A DNA stretch of 64,000 nt from Nocardioides acrostichi (lineage in GTDB: Bacteria > Actinomycetota > Actinomycetes > Propionibacteriales > Nocardioidaceae), in NCBI RefSeq assembly GCF_015319165.1, contig NZ_JADIVZ010000005.1:1-64000 (forward strand), in the 5' to 3' direction. Positions 6,414 to 14,956 of the stretch are shown here, piece by piece. Position 1 is the stretch's first letter, and the number at the start of each line of letters is the position of its first letter. A model generated the notes under the pieces. That model was given only the letters and a program-made list of their open reading frames with translations, ran no database searches and had not been told where the DNA came from. The position numbers and the translations under genes are program-made.

Positions 6414-8553
6414 TCCGACCGGTGATCCGATCGCCGAGGCGGCCGGTGACGCTGGACGAGAGCGGCGCGGCACCCTCGGCGGCGTCCGCCGTGCGCGAGG
6501 AGTCCGAGCCGACCTGAGGGACGGCGGCCGGCCGACCCTTCGTGAACAGCCACGTCTTCAACACACCGGTCACGTCGACGCCCATCGTGGCCTCGACGTA
6601 GTTCTCGTAACCGCGGATCGTCGAGGGCTGGTGCGCGCGCGCCTCGGGCCAGCCGCGCAGCACCTCGAAGAACGCGTGGTCGCCGAGCTTCTCGCGCAGC
6701 GCGTGCACAGCCAGGGCACCGCGCGAGTACACCGCACCGTCGAAGAGACGGCGCGGCCCGGGCGCGCCCGGCTCCACCTGCCAGAAGCCCCGCCACCCAC
6801 GGAGGTTGCGGTAGAGGCGGCGGATCTGGGTGTCGATGTCGCGGCCCTGGGCGTGCTCCTCCCAGAGCATCGCGGCGTAGGTGGCGAAGCCCTCGTTGAG
6901 CCAGATCGACTTCCAGCGCCGCAACGGCACCGCATCGCCGTACCACTGGTGGGCCAACTCGTGGGCGAACACACCGAGACCGTCCTGCTCGCTGTCGAAG
7001 AACAGCGGGTCGTAGATCGGTCGGGTCTGGGTCTCCAGCGCGTAACCGAGGTCGTGGTCGGGGACGATGCCGCCCACCTCGGTGAACGGGTAGGGCCCGA
7101 GGACGCTCTGGAGGAACGCGATCACCTCCGGCTCGCGCTCGAACGCGGCCCGCGCGTAGCGACCCGCCGCGCTGACCGCGTCATCGCCCGCGAGCGCCGT
7201 CCAGCCCCCGGTGTCGTGCGGGCTGCCCGGCGGCGGCCCGGTCGGCGTCCACCCCTCGAGCCCGGTCTCGAACGACGTCGTCTGCGGGCTCCCGGTGCCG
7301 TCGTCGAAGGTCACGTCGTCGACGAAGAGACCGTCGGCTCGGGAGGCGTAGTCGGCCAGATAGGTGATCGATACCTCGACCCGGCTGCCGGCGAAGCCAC
7401 CGAGATCGACGGCCCAGCGTTCGGCGCCGTCGGAGGAGCCGGTGCGACCGTTCCACTCTCCCGTGCGCCCCTCACCCGAGCACCCGCGACGGTTCAGCGT
7501 CAGGTAGTGCCGGGCCAGGAACGGGAAGTCGTAGGTGAAGTCGCACGCGACGCGGACGCTCGTCCTGGTGTGCCCGTTCAGGTCGGGCAGCGTCGTCCAG
7601 TCGCCTTGCCCGACCGTGTGCGCCTCGACGAAGGCGGCCGTCGCGTGGCCGGCTCCCAGCCGGGTCAGGTCGAAGGAGAGCCGCGCCCCGTCGGCCGGCA
7701 CGTCGAAGGTGCGGGTGAGGCGCCGGTAGACGGACCTCCCCGTGCCCGACGCCGCCAGGTGCGTGCCGCTGCTGGGCTCGGCCACCGGCTCCAGCAGCCC
7801 CTCGTCGATCGCGTCGAGGTAGTGCAGCCCGTCGACCGTGCGCTCGGTGGTCTCGTAGTGGCCGATCGCCAGCGTCACCAGGTAGCTGGCCATCGGCTGG
7901 GGTGTGTCGTAGGTCCAGGTGGTCCACCCGTCGGCGGTCTCCTTGCCCGTCAGGGATCCGTTCGAGACCACGTCGAGGTCGGACGGCGCACTCACGTGCA
8001 GCGTGTACGTCGCGGGGTCGCTGGGGTGGTCGTTGTTGGGGAACCAGCGCGAAGCCGAGTGCGGCTGCCCCGCCACGACCGCGCCGTCCTTCGTGGCCTG
8101 CCAGCCGCCGTAGTCGCGCGAGGGGTGGGGGTCGGGCGTGCCGGCGTAGGTGACCACCACGGTGAACGCCGAGCGCCACGGCACGCGGGTGGCGGGCGTG
8201 ACGATCAGCTCGCCACCATCACGCGTCCACTGCGCCGGCTCACCGTTCACCGAGAGCGCCTGCACCCGCAGGCCCTCGAGGTCGAGGTGGAACCGGCTCA
8301 TCCGCTGCAGCGAGGTCGCCGAGATCGTGGCGGTGGCGCGGATGCGCCCCTTCGTGGGCAGGTAGGCGACGTCGAGGTCGTAGTGGTCGACCTCGTACCC
8401 GCCGTTGCCGTCGGTCGGGAAGTACGGGTCGCCCACTCCAGCACCGCCGGGCCTGGGGTCGGGCGGGCCGGCAGCGGCGCCCGTGAGTGGCAGGAGCAGC
8501 AGGGAGGCGGAGCAGCCGGCGAGCAGGCAGCGGAGGGCCCGAGGGATCGTCAC
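6379..8553 (-). CDS. Secreted M1-family zinc metallopeptidase with inserted domain
   Basis: A 724-residue exported protein with a signal peptide (RALRCLLAGCSASLLLLPLTG). The N-terminal M1 beta-domain (about 45-250) is followed by the gluzincin catalytic domain. The zinc site is HELAHQWYGDAV near residue 528, and the third ligand is E in LNEGFATY, 19 residues after the second His. Between them, roughly residues 250-462, lies an insertion reading RLSFDLTRLGAGHATAAFVE, then LADYASRADGLFVDDVTF and TTSFETGLEGWTPTG. This looks like the jelly-roll/MAM-like domain found in immune-inhibitor-A peptidases. The sequence GAMEN, typical of aminopeptidase N, is replaced by GYALETQTRP. The final 45 residues look unstructured. 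Degradation of extracellular protein or peptide is the likely role. Confidence 0.88.
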   Translation of the reverse strand: MTIPRALRCLLAGCSASLLLLPLTGAAAGPPDPRPGGAGVGDPYFPTDGNGGYEVDHYDLDVAYLPTKGRIRATATISATSLQRMSRFHLDLEGLRVQALSVNGEPAQWTRDGGELIVTPATRVPWRSAFTVVVTYAGTPDPHPSRDYGGWQATKDGAVVAGQPHSASRWFPNNDHPSDPATYTLHVSAPSDLDVVSNGSLTGKETADGWTTWTYDTPQPMASYLVTLAIGHYETTERTVDGLHYLDAIDEGLLEPVAEPSSGTHLAASGTGRSVYRRLTRTFDVPADGARLSFDLTRLGAGHATAAFVEAHTVGQGDWTTLPDLNGHTRTSVRVACDFTYDFPFLARHYLTLNRRGCSGEGRTGEWNGRTGSSDGAERWAVDLGGFAGSRVEVSITYLADYASRADGLFVDDVTFDDGTGSPQTTSFETGLEGWTPTGPPPGSPHDTGGWTALAGDDAVSAAGRYARAAFEREPEVIAFLQSVLGPYPFTEVGGIVPDHDLGYALETQTRPIYDPLFFDSEQDGLGVFAHELAHQWYGDAVPLRRWKSIWLNEGFATYAAMLWEEHAQGRDIDTQIRRLYRNLRGWRGFWQVEPGAPGPRRLFDGAVYSRGALAVHALREKLGDHAFFEVLRGWPEARAHQPSTIRGYENYVEATMGVDVTGVLKTWLFTKGRPAAVPQVGSDSSRTADAAEGAAPLSSSVTGRLGDRITGRISAARRPTGVS

Positions 8554-8590
8554 CTGCGGATGGTAAAGCCGCAGGCCCCGGGGTGGAAGG

Positions 8591-9070
8591 TCAGTCGCTC
8601 ATGCCCTTGAGTCGGCGTCCGACCGCCTGCTCGGCCTCGCGCTTGGCGGTGCGCTCGGCGATGGCGTGCCGCTTGTCCCACGACTTCTTGCCCTTGGCCA
8701 GGCCGATCTCCACCTTGGCGCGGCCGTCCTTGAAGTAGAGGGTGAGCGGGATGACCGTGTAGCCCTTCTCGGAGACCCGCCGCTCGATCTTCTCGATCTC
8801 CTCGCGGTGCAGGAGCAGCTTGCGCTTGCGCCGGGCGGCGTGGTTGGTCCAGGTGCCGTTGAGGTACTCGGGGATGTGGACTCCGTGCAGCCACGCCTCG
8901 TCGCGATCGATGTCGACGAACCCGTCGACGAGGCTGGCGCGGCCCTCGCGCAGCGACTTCACCTCGGTGCCCTGGAGCACCATGCCGGCCTCGTAGGTGT
9001 CGTCGATGGCGTAGTCGTGGCGCGCCTTCTTGTTCTGCGCGATCACCTTGCGCCCCTGCTCCTTGGCCAT
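8591..9070 (-). CDS. smpB: SsrA-binding protein SmpB
   Basis: The 159-residue protein matches SmpB throughout: [41 protein letters not shown], the [13 protein letters not shown] loop and a basic C-terminal tail ([19 protein letters not shown]) that enters the empty mRNA channel. It binds the tRNA-like end of tmRNA and delivers it to stalled ribosomes. The start at 9070 has GGTGGG upstream. It lies downstream of the M23 peptidase on the same strand, 50 bases away, continuing the conserved ftsE-ftsX-peptidase-smpB order. Its RNA partner ssrA lies about 7 kb further along the same direction. Confidence 0.97.
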   Translation of the reverse strand: MAKEQGRKVIAQNKKARHDYAIDDTYEAGMVLQGTEVKSLREGRASLVDGFVDIDRDEAWLHGVHIPEYLNGTWTNHAARRKRKLLLHREEIEKIERRVSEKGYTVIPLTLYFKDGRAKVEIGLAKGKKSWDKRHAIAERTAKREAEQAVGRRLKGMSD

Positions 9071-9120
9071 CCCACCATTCTCTCAGGAGCGGTCAACCGG
9101 ATTCGCCCGCCGGTCGGGAG

Positions 9121-10380
9121 TCAGGCGATCCAGTTCATCGGGTCGACCGGGTTGCCGGCCACGAGCACCGTGAAGTGCAGGTGGCAGCCGGTCGACCAGC
9201 CGGTGCTGCCGACGTACCCGACCGTCTGGCCCCGGGTCACGTGGTCGCCGACGTTCAGCACGTACCGCTCGGCGTGGTTGTAGACCACCACGAGGCTCTT
9301 GCCGTTGACCTGCCCCAGGGAGAGGTAGAGCCGGTTGCCGTACACGTCGGAGTAGTACTTCGAGATCACGGTGCCGGTGCCGGAGGCCCGCATGGGCTCG
9401 CCGCAGGCGACGCCGAAGTCGGTGCCGTCGTGCAGGCCCCAGTAGTGGTAGATCGGATGGATCCGATAGCCGTAGGGCGAGGTGACGGGTCCGGGCACGG
9501 GGCGCAGCAGGTAGCCGGACTGCTTCGCCGAGACCGACGACCCGCGGGCTGCGCGTGCGGCTTGCGCGATGCGCGCCTTGATCTGCGCCTCCTTCTTGCG
9601 CAGCGACTGAAGGGATCGCAGGTCGCTGCGCTTGGCGGCGAACGCCTGCTGGCGCGCCTGGTAGCTGTCCTGCACCCGGGAGCGCACGTCGTCCCTGGCC
9701 GACTTCGCCTGAGCGGTGAGCGACCTGACCGTGGAGAGGTGGTCGGCAGCGGCCTGCCGCTGCACCGCCACCTGGTCGGTGGCCTCGGAGACCTGCTTCT
9801 CGCGCACGCTGAGCATCGCCTCGGCGGCGTCGAGATCGTCGTAGGCACTGGTGGAGCGGGAGAGGATGGCCTCGTCGGCCGCGTCGCGGCGCACGAGATC
9901 CTCCAGTGACGCCGAGCTCATCAGGCTGTCGAGAGCGGAGAGGTCGGGGTTGTCGCCGGAGTACAGCTCGGTGACCCGGTCGCGCACCTGGCGGCGCTGC
10001 TTGGCCAGCGCGACCTGGCCGTCGTGCAACTGCTGCTGCGCGGTGGCCAGACGCTGCTCGGAGAGGTGCAGCCGGTGGGCCAACCGCTCGTCGCGCACGC
10101 GCGCGTCGTCGAGTCGGTCACGTACCCCCGACAGCCGCGACTTCGCCTCGTCGAGCGCCGCCCGCGCGGCCTGGGTCCGGGCGAACGCCTTGCGGTAGGC
10201 CGCCGAGGACTCGTCGAGGTCGTGCTGGGCGCCTTGCACCTGCTTCTCGACCTGGTTCTTCTGCTTGTCCAGGTCGTCGTCGGCATGCGCGAGTGGGACG
10301 GCGAGGGCACCGAGCGCCAGGGAGGCCGCCGCGACGGCCACTCCCAGGCGTCGACGCGAGGCGCTGGGGAAGGGGCGCAC
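9121..10380 (-). CDS. EnvC/RipC-like M23 murein hydrolase (coiled coil + LytM)
   Basis: This 419-residue exported protein has a signal peptide (GVAVAAASLALGALAVPLAHA), a long coiled coil (about 35-290, heptad-like with many KQ/RD/LDE stretches) and a C-terminal LytM domain. The LytM zinc site shows H in GLHDGTDFG and HLHF near the C-terminus. Lying directly after ftsX, it fits the peptidoglycan hydrolase that FtsEX activates at the septum (EnvC in E. coli, RipC in mycobacteria). A TTG at 10395 would add five residues. GTG 10380 is preferred because AAGG sits eight bases ahead of it. Confidence 0.88.
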   Translation of the reverse strand: MRPFPSASRRRLGVAVAAASLALGALAVPLAHADDDLDKQKNQVEKQVQGAQHDLDESSAAYRKAFARTQAARAALDEAKSRLSGVRDRLDDARVRDERLAHRLHLSEQRLATAQQQLHDGQVALAKQRRQVRDRVTELYSGDNPDLSALDSLMSSASLEDLVRRDAADEAILSRSTSAYDDLDAAEAMLSVREKQVSEATDQVAVQRQAAADHLSTVRSLTAQAKSARDDVRSRVQDSYQARQQAFAAKRSDLRSLQSLRKKEAQIKARIAQAARAARGSSVSAKQSGYLLRPVPGPVTSPYGYRIHPIYHYWGLHDGTDFGVACGEPMRASGTGTVISKYYSDVYGNRLYLSLGQVNGKSLVVVYNHAERYVLNVGDHVTRGQTVGYVGSTGWSTGCHLHFTVLVAGNPVDPMNWIA

Positions 10381-10456
10381 CGGGTCTGCCTTCAATCGAG
10401 TCGGGGAAGAATCGGGAGGTACCCGCAGGTACCGACTCGACGGTAGGCGCTCGAGG

Positions 10457-11368
10457 TCAGACTTTGATGTATTTGCGCGTCAGCAGGAGTGTCGGGAGCA
10501 GCGTGATGATCGGCCCGACGATGGCCACGACGACGAGCGCGAACAGGTAGTCGTGCCAGTCGACCCACGGCACCAGCCGCTGGTAGTCGCTGAACCGCTG
10601 CTCCACACCGAAGTACTGGAGCGCCGCCAGGGCCCCGCCGGAGAAGAGGACGCCGATCACCGCGGTCACGAGGGCCTCGAGGAGGAAGGGCAGGGCGATG
10701 TAGATCGTCGAGGCCCCCACGAGCCGCATGATGCGGATCTCCTTGCGCCGCGCGAACGCCGCCAGCCTGATGGTGTTCGCCACCAGCAGCAGGGCCGCGA
10801 CCCCCAAGACGACGGCGATGACGACCGCCGACCAGCGCAGGAGGTCGACCGTGTGGGTGATCTTGTCGACCAGGTCGCGCTGGTCGCGGACGCTCGCGAC
10901 GCCGTCCAGACCCACGATCGCGCTGGTGATGCCCTCGAACTCACGCGGATCCTTGAGCGTGATCCACAACGACTCGCGCAGATCCTGCGGCCGCACGACG
11001 GCGTTCGGTCCCTCGAAGCGGTCCTGTTCCTCGGGGAAGAGCGCCTTGGTCTTGTCGAACGCCGTCTGCTGCGACTCGAAGCGGTACGAGGCGACCTCGG
11101 GGCTCTCCTCGACGACCTTGACGATGGCCTGCTTCTGCGGGTCCGTGACCGGGCCCAGGCACTGCGGACTGGGATCCTTCTTGCGGCAGAGGAACGCGGT
11201 GATCTCGAGGTTGCTGCCGAGCTGATCGTTGATGCGGTCGGTCTGCCGGGTGAGCAGCGCGCCGAAGCCGACCAGCGACAGCGACACGAAGAGCGTGAGG
11301 ATGACCGCGAGGTGCATCGTCAGGTTGCGGCGCAGGCCCTGGCCGAGGTTGGAGAAGACGTAGCGCAT
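10457..11368 (-). CDS. ftsX: Cell division ABC permease FtsX
   Basis: The 303-residue permease starts MRYVFSNLGQGLRRNLTMH, followed by TM1, an extracellular loop of about 130 residues (residues 48-175) and three more TMs ending in TLLLTRKYIKV. The loop has a Cys pair (FLCRKKDPSPQCLG) that could form a disulfide. The cytoplasmic RRKEIRIMRLVGAS motif is the FtsX/MacB coupling helix that contacts FtsE. With FtsE it signals across the membrane to the cell-wall hydrolase encoded next. The gap to ftsE (85 bases) contains an 11-base tandem repeat. Confidence 0.95.
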   Translation of the reverse strand: MRYVFSNLGQGLRRNLTMHLAVILTLFVSLSLVGFGALLTRQTDRINDQLGSNLEITAFLCRKKDPSPQCLGPVTDPQKQAIVKVVEESPEVASYRFESQQTAFDKTKALFPEEQDRFEGPNAVVRPQDLRESLWITLKDPREFEGITSAIVGLDGVASVRDQRDLVDKITHTVDLLRWSAVVIAVVLGVAALLLVANTIRLAAFARRKEIRIMRLVGASTIYIALPFLLEALVTAVIGVLFSGGALAALQYFGVEQRFSDYQRLVPWVDWHDYLFALVVVAIVGPIITLLPTLLLTRKYIKV

Positions 11369-11413
11369 GGCAGTTGGGAGGGATCCTCGCTGTGTCTGGT
11401 GGAAAGAGGCGGA

Positions 11414-11456
11414 GTGGGCCGTCGGTGGGCCGTCGGTGGGCCGTCAGGGGCCGTCA
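11414..11456. repeat. 11-base tandem repeat at the ftsE end
   Basis: GTGGGCCGTCG is repeated three times in tandem with one final change, followed by a 10-base partial copy (GGGGCCGTCA) that runs into the ftsE stop codon. It is a simple GC-rich microsatellite-like stretch. The last copy supplies the stop, so the array may have arisen by slippage at the gene end. Confidence 0.7.
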
Positions 11457-12143
11457 GTGGGAGAAGCCGTAGACGCCCTGGGCCTGGTCACGCACGACGG
11501 CACCGTGGTCGAGCTCGATGACGCGCTTGCGCATCTGGTCGACGATGCCGTGGTCGTGGGTCGCCATCAGCACCGTCGTGCCGACGCGGTTGATGCGGTC
11601 GAGCAGCTTCATGATGCCCACCGAGCTGCTGGGGTCGAGGTTGCCGGTGGGCTCGTCGGCGATGAGGATCATCGGTCGGCCAACGTAGGCGCGTGCCAAC
11701 GCCACACGCTGCTGCTCACCGCCGGAGAGCTCGTCCGGCATCCGGCCACCCTTGTCGTCGAGGCCCACGAGCTCGAGGGTCTCGGGCACCAGGGTGCGGA
11801 TCTCCTTGGGTGAGTGACCGGTCACCTGCAAGGCGAACGCGACGTTCTCGTGCACCGTCTTGGTCTGCAGCAGCCGGAAGTCCTGGAACACCGTGCCGAT
11901 CTGACGTCGCAGCCGCGGCACCTTCCAGGCCGCCAGCCGGTTGATCTCCTTGCCGGCCACGTGCACCCGACCGGCCGAGGGCCGGGTCTCGCGCAGGATC
12001 AGCCGTAGCGCCGTCGACTTGCCAGAACCCGAGGCGCCGACGAGGAAGACGAACTCGCCCTTCTCGACGTCGATCGAAACCTGGTCCAGCGCGGGAGCGG
12101 CGGTGCCGGGGTAGGTCTTGGTGACCTTCTCGAACCGAATCAC
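11454..12143 (-). CDS. ftsE: Cell division ATPase FtsE
   Basis: A 229-residue ABC ATPase with Walker A GASGSGKS (residues 36-43), Q-loop in VFQDFRLL, signature [14 protein letters not shown], Walker B ILIADEP, D-loop NLDP and switch His in MATHDHGIV. It starts [13 protein letters not shown] as in other FtsE proteins and lacks extra domains. It powers FtsX at the divisome. The start is GTG 12143, preceded by TACTCT seven bases upstream, which implies a leaderless mRNA. It is the first gene of the ftsE-ftsX-M23-smpB set. Confidence 0.96.
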   Translation of the reverse strand: MIRFEKVTKTYPGTAAPALDQVSIDVEKGEFVFLVGASGSGKSTALRLILRETRPSAGRVHVAGKEINRLAAWKVPRLRRQIGTVFQDFRLLQTKTVHENVAFALQVTGHSPKEIRTLVPETLELVGLDDKGGRMPDELSGGEQQRVALARAYVGRPMILIADEPTGNLDPSSSVGIMKLLDRINRVGTTVLMATHDHGIVDQMRKRVIELDHGAVVRDQAQGVYGFSH

Positions 12144-12216
12144 CCGAGCGAGAGTACGCGAGCGGTCCAGACGACCCCACGCGCCGCGGCCGATGTCGGT
12201 CCGTACCCTCGCTCAC

Positions 12217-12903
12217 ATGCCCCCACGTCGCGTACCGCTGCTCGTCCTCGCGCTGGTGTGCGTGGGCGTGCTGGCACTGGCCGGCTGCTCCTCCGACGAG
12301 CAGCCGCCGGCGGACGTCGGGCCGGCCACGCCGTCTGCCTCCCCGCTGCCGTCCCTGGGCGACATCGACACGCTGCGCACCAGCGTCGCGCGCGCCTCGT
12401 TCTGCGGCACGGTCGACGGGCGCGCTCTCGTGAAGGCGCTCGGAAAGCGCCCGAGGAAGGCGACCTCCTACGACAACGGCGACCAGACCGTGCTCGCGCC
12501 CGGGCTCAAGGACGTCGCCCACGAGTTCTCCTGCACCTGGTCGCTGGGACGGCAGAAGATGGCGCGGGCGTGGGTGTTCGCGCCCCCGGTCACGCGCGGT
12601 CAGGCCGAGGCCGACCGAGCACTGCTGCGCAAGACCGCCGGCTGCGAGCCGCTCCCGAAGGCGCCCCGTTTCGGCGCCTCGACGGTGACCCTCACCTGCG
12701 AGAACGCCGGCACCCACCGAATCCTGCGAGCCGGCCTCTTCGGTGACGCCTGGCTCACCTGCGCGCTCACCCTGCCGGACTCGGTGAAGGCCGCCGACCT
12801 CGAGCGGCGCTCCGAGACCTGGTGTGCCGCCGCGCTCCAGGCGGCGTCCCCCTCCGCCAGCCCGACCGCCAGCCCGACAGAGAGCGCCTCGGCGACCTCG
12901 TGA
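12217..12903 (+). CDS. Secreted lipoprotein, function unknown
   Basis: The 228-residue product starts MPPRRVPLLVLALVCVGVLA, with lipobox LAGC and a Ser/Asp/Pro-rich linker. The mature part has four further cysteines (SFCGTV, FSCTW, AGCEPL, LTCEN, plus WCAAA near the end) in a pattern seen in uncharacterised actinobacterial lipoproteins. It ends in a (SP)TAS-rich tail. An in-frame ATG at 12196 is possible, but TACCCT lies seven bases before 12217, which fits a leaderless start there. It diverges from ftsE, with 73 bases between them. I do not recognise the family. Confidence 0.75.
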   Translation: MPPRRVPLLVLALVCVGVLALAGCSSDEQPPADVGPATPSASPLPSLGDIDTLRTSVARASFCGTVDGRALVKALGKRPRKATSYDNGDQTVLAPGLKDVAHEFSCTWSLGRQKMARAWVFAPPVTRGQAEADRALLRKTAGCEPLPKAPRFGASTVTLTCENAGTHRILRAGLFGDAWLTCALTLPDSVKAADLERRSETWCAAALQAASPSASPTASPTESASATS

Positions 12904-12983
12904 ACGTGTGGTGATCCGGGCGCCGAGGGCCCCGACACGTCAGGCCACGAGCAGGGCCGAACCGTCCTGCTAGGACACATCGG

Positions 12984-13010
12984 CTTCGGCAAGCCCTGGG
13001 GCTGCCGAAG
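12984..13010. terminator. Hairpin between convergent genes
   Basis: CTTCGGC-A-AGCC, loop CTGG, then GGCT-GCCGAAG form an 11-bp stem with one bulged A. It sits between the lipoprotein gene and the end of prfB, which converge, so it can serve both as a U-tract-poor terminator. Confidence 0.55.
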
Positions 13011-13040
13011 GCCGTGGCGACGCGGACGCCGCCGGGCCGG

Positions 13041-14180
13041 TCAGGCGTCGACCTTCTCCGCTCCGGCTCGCCACCGGATGCCGGCCTCGATGAAGTCGTC
13101 GATCTCGCCGTTGAAGACGGCGGTGGGGTTGCCCACCTCGTAGCCGGTGCGCAGATCCTTGACCAGCTGGTAGGGGTTGAGCACGTAGTTGCGCATCTGA
13201 TCGCCCCACGAGCTGGTGGCGTCGCCGCGCAGGGCGTCGAGCTCGGCGCGCTCCTCGGCCTTCTTCAACGCGAGCAGCTTGGCCTTGAGCACCACCATGG
13301 CGCTGGCCTTGTTCTGGAGCTGGCTCTTCTCGTTCTGGCACGACACGACGGTGCCGGTCGGGATGTGCGTGAGCCGCACCGCGGAGTCGGTGGTGTTGAC
13401 CGACTGGCCGCCCGGGCCGCCCGAGCGGTACACGTCGACGCGGATCTCCTCCTCGGGCACCTCGATCTCGTCGGTCTGCTCGAGCACCGGCACGACCTCG
13501 ACGGCCGCGAAGGAGGTCTGGCGGCGTCCTTGGTTGTCGAAGGGGCTGATCCGCACGAGCCGGTGGGTGCCGCCCTCGACCGAGAGCGTGCCGTAGGCGT
13601 ACGGCGCCCGGATCGCGAACGTGGCCGACTTCAGGCCCGCCTCCTCGGCGTAGGAGGTGTCGTAGACCTCGACGCCGTACTTGTGCTGCTCGGCCCAGCG
13701 CGTGTACATGCGCATGAGCATCTCGGCGAAGTCCGCGGCGTCGACGCCGCCGGCGCCGGAACGGATGGTCACGAGCGCCTCGCGGGCGTCGTACTCACCG
13801 GAGAGCAGGGTGCGGATCTCCAGACTCTCGACGGCCCTGCTGATGCGGCCCAGCTCTCGCTCGGCCTCGCCCAGGGACTCCTCGTCGCCCTCCTCCTGAC
13901 CGAGCTCGACCAGCACCTCGACGTCCTCGATGCGCGACTGCAGGCTCTCGAAGCGCTCCATCTGGCCCTGGAGGTCGGAGAGCCGGCCCGTGACACGGGT
14001 GGCGTTCTCCTGGTCGTCCCAGAGATCGGGTGCGGCGACCTGCTCGCCGAGGTCGGCGATCTCCTGCTTCATCGCGTCGACGTCGAGCACCTGCTCGATG
14101 GTGCGCATCGTCGCCTGGAGCTGCTTGATCTCGGTGTCGAAGTCTGGGCCTGCCACGATCGGCAAGCCTACGACGCCCAC
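13041..14180 (-). CDS. prfB: Peptide chain release factor 2
   Basis: This 379-residue release factor has the RF2 anticodon tripeptide in [15 protein letters not shown] (about residue 211) and the peptidyl-hydrolysis loop [19 protein letters not shown] (GGQ near 255). It recognises UGA and UAA. The frame is continuous from the start: the programmed +1 frameshift found in many bacteria is absent, as is usual in actinobacteria. Two GTG codons could start it. The one at 14180 has GGGGA upstream; the one at 14156 gives the more family-like [10 protein letters not shown]. It keeps the prfB-ftsE-ftsX-smpB neighbourhood, interrupted only by the lipoprotein gene. Confidence 0.95.
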   Translation of the reverse strand: MGVVGLPIVAGPDFDTEIKQLQATMRTIEQVLDVDAMKQEIADLGEQVAAPDLWDDQENATRVTGRLSDLQGQMERFESLQSRIEDVEVLVELGQEEGDEESLGEAERELGRISRAVESLEIRTLLSGEYDAREALVTIRSGAGGVDAADFAEMLMRMYTRWAEQHKYGVEVYDTSYAEEAGLKSATFAIRAPYAYGTLSVEGGTHRLVRISPFDNQGRRQTSFAAVEVVPVLEQTDEIEVPEEEIRVDVYRSGGPGGQSVNTTDSAVRLTHIPTGTVVSCQNEKSQLQNKASAMVVLKAKLLALKKAEERAELDALRGDATSSWGDQMRNYVLNPYQLVKDLRTGYEVGNPTAVFNGEIDDFIEAGIRWRAGAEKVDA

Positions 14181-14490
14181 GAGGCAGTCCCCTACTCGTT
14201 GTCCTGCCGCAGGCTCGTGGTCTCGTTCTCCTCACACCCAGGTCGTCCTCGGGTGCCGTGAGCACCACGGACTCGACCCGGTGACGAGCGGACAGCGCGC
14301 GGTCGTCTCCTCCGGACCGACGCCATGGCTGGGTCGACTGCTCATCGCCCGGGCGGAAGATCCCGACGGCCACGCCGTGCAGGTCGTGCAGGAGACGTCC
14401 TGACCTGGTTTGAGACGTGCCGACCCGGGTAAAAGCGCCCTCGTCAGACCAACCCACTCCGGGCCGGTAGGTCCGATCAGGAGACAACCC
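14181..14490. other. Intergenic, 310 bases, possible VOC-protein remnant
   Basis: No complete gene. A plus-strand stretch ending at TGA 14401 reads LGRLLIARAEDPDGHAVQVV, which resembles the DPDGN..VQL end of glyoxalase/VOC proteins. No start or upstream domain is visible, and the frame runs back into prfB on the other strand. The last 30 bases are the leader of the WXG100-like gene with an AGGAG site. Confidence 0.35.
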
Positions 14491-14784
14491 ATGAGCAACG
14501 GCACCATCTCCGTATCCCACGGCGACATCGAGGCCCAGGCCAAGAACCTCGCCAACATCAAGAACCAGCTCGAGGGCATCCTCCAGGCCGCCAAGAGCCA
14601 GGTCGACTCCCTGCGCGACTCCGGCGGCTTCAAGTCCTCGGCCGGTGACTCCTTCAACGTCACCTACCAGGACTGGACCCAGGCCAACCTCAAGAGCGTC
14701 GGCCTGCTCGAGGAGATGTCGCACTACCTCACCAAGGCCTCCGGCGCCTTCGCCGAGATCGACAACGCCTACACCATCAAGTGA
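14491..14784 (+). CDS. ESAT-6/WXG100-like small protein
   Basis: A 97-residue all-helical protein: SVSHGDIEAQAKNLANIKNQ (helix 1), a turn at RDSGGFKSSAGDSF, then YQDWTQANLKSVGLLEEMSH (helix 2) ending in AFAEIDNAYTIK. Length, two-helix layout and the late IDNAYT match WXG100 proteins secreted by type VII systems. The signature W-x-G at the turn is replaced by GGF. AGGAG precedes ATG 14491 by eight bases. No EccC-type ATPase or other ESX component is in the window, so secretion would depend on a distant locus. Confidence 0.75.
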   Translation: MSNGTISVSHGDIEAQAKNLANIKNQLEGILQAAKSQVDSLRDSGGFKSSAGDSFNVTYQDWTQANLKSVGLLEEMSHYLTKASGAFAEIDNAYTIK

Positions 14785-14811
14785 GGCCCTGAACCACCAG
14801 CAGCACCCGCC

Positions 14812-14844
14812 ACGCCCGCCGTCCACCGCTCGGACGGCGGGCGT
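14812..14844 (+). terminator. Strong hairpin after the WXG100-like gene
   Basis: ACGCCCGCCGTCC and GGACGGCGGGCGT form a perfect 13-bp stem with a 7-base loop, 28 bases after the stop codon. There is no T run, which is common for terminators in this GC range. Confidence 0.65.
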
Positions 14845-14882
14845 CGTGCTGCCCGCCCACCCGCACGACCACACAGCCGACT

Positions 14883-14940
14883 CGACCCCTCGAGCAACGA
14901 TTCGCGACCCCTCGAGGGACGATTCGCGACCCCTCGCGGG
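14883..14940. repeat. 22-base-period repeat array (family A)
   Basis: Two and a half tandem copies of a 22-base unit with core CGACCCCTCGAG followed by ACGATTCG (copies at 14883-14904, 14905-14926, and a partial one from 14927). The same unit in either orientation recurs at 24822-24934 and 55847-55888. It lies between the end of the WXG100-like gene and the end of the opposing CAP gene. Confidence 0.8.
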
Positions 14941-14956
14941 CGGATCAGCGGGCGGA

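Noticed and set aside
9121..10395. TTG at 10395 as start of the M23 peptidase
   Set aside because: No ribosome-binding site precedes it, whereas GTG 10380 has AAGG at proper distance and still gives a full signal peptide.
13041..14180. Expected programmed frameshift in prfB
   Set aside because: The frame is continuous from the start and no in-frame TGA with a frameshift signal is seen near codon 25; actinobacterial prfB genes usually lack it.
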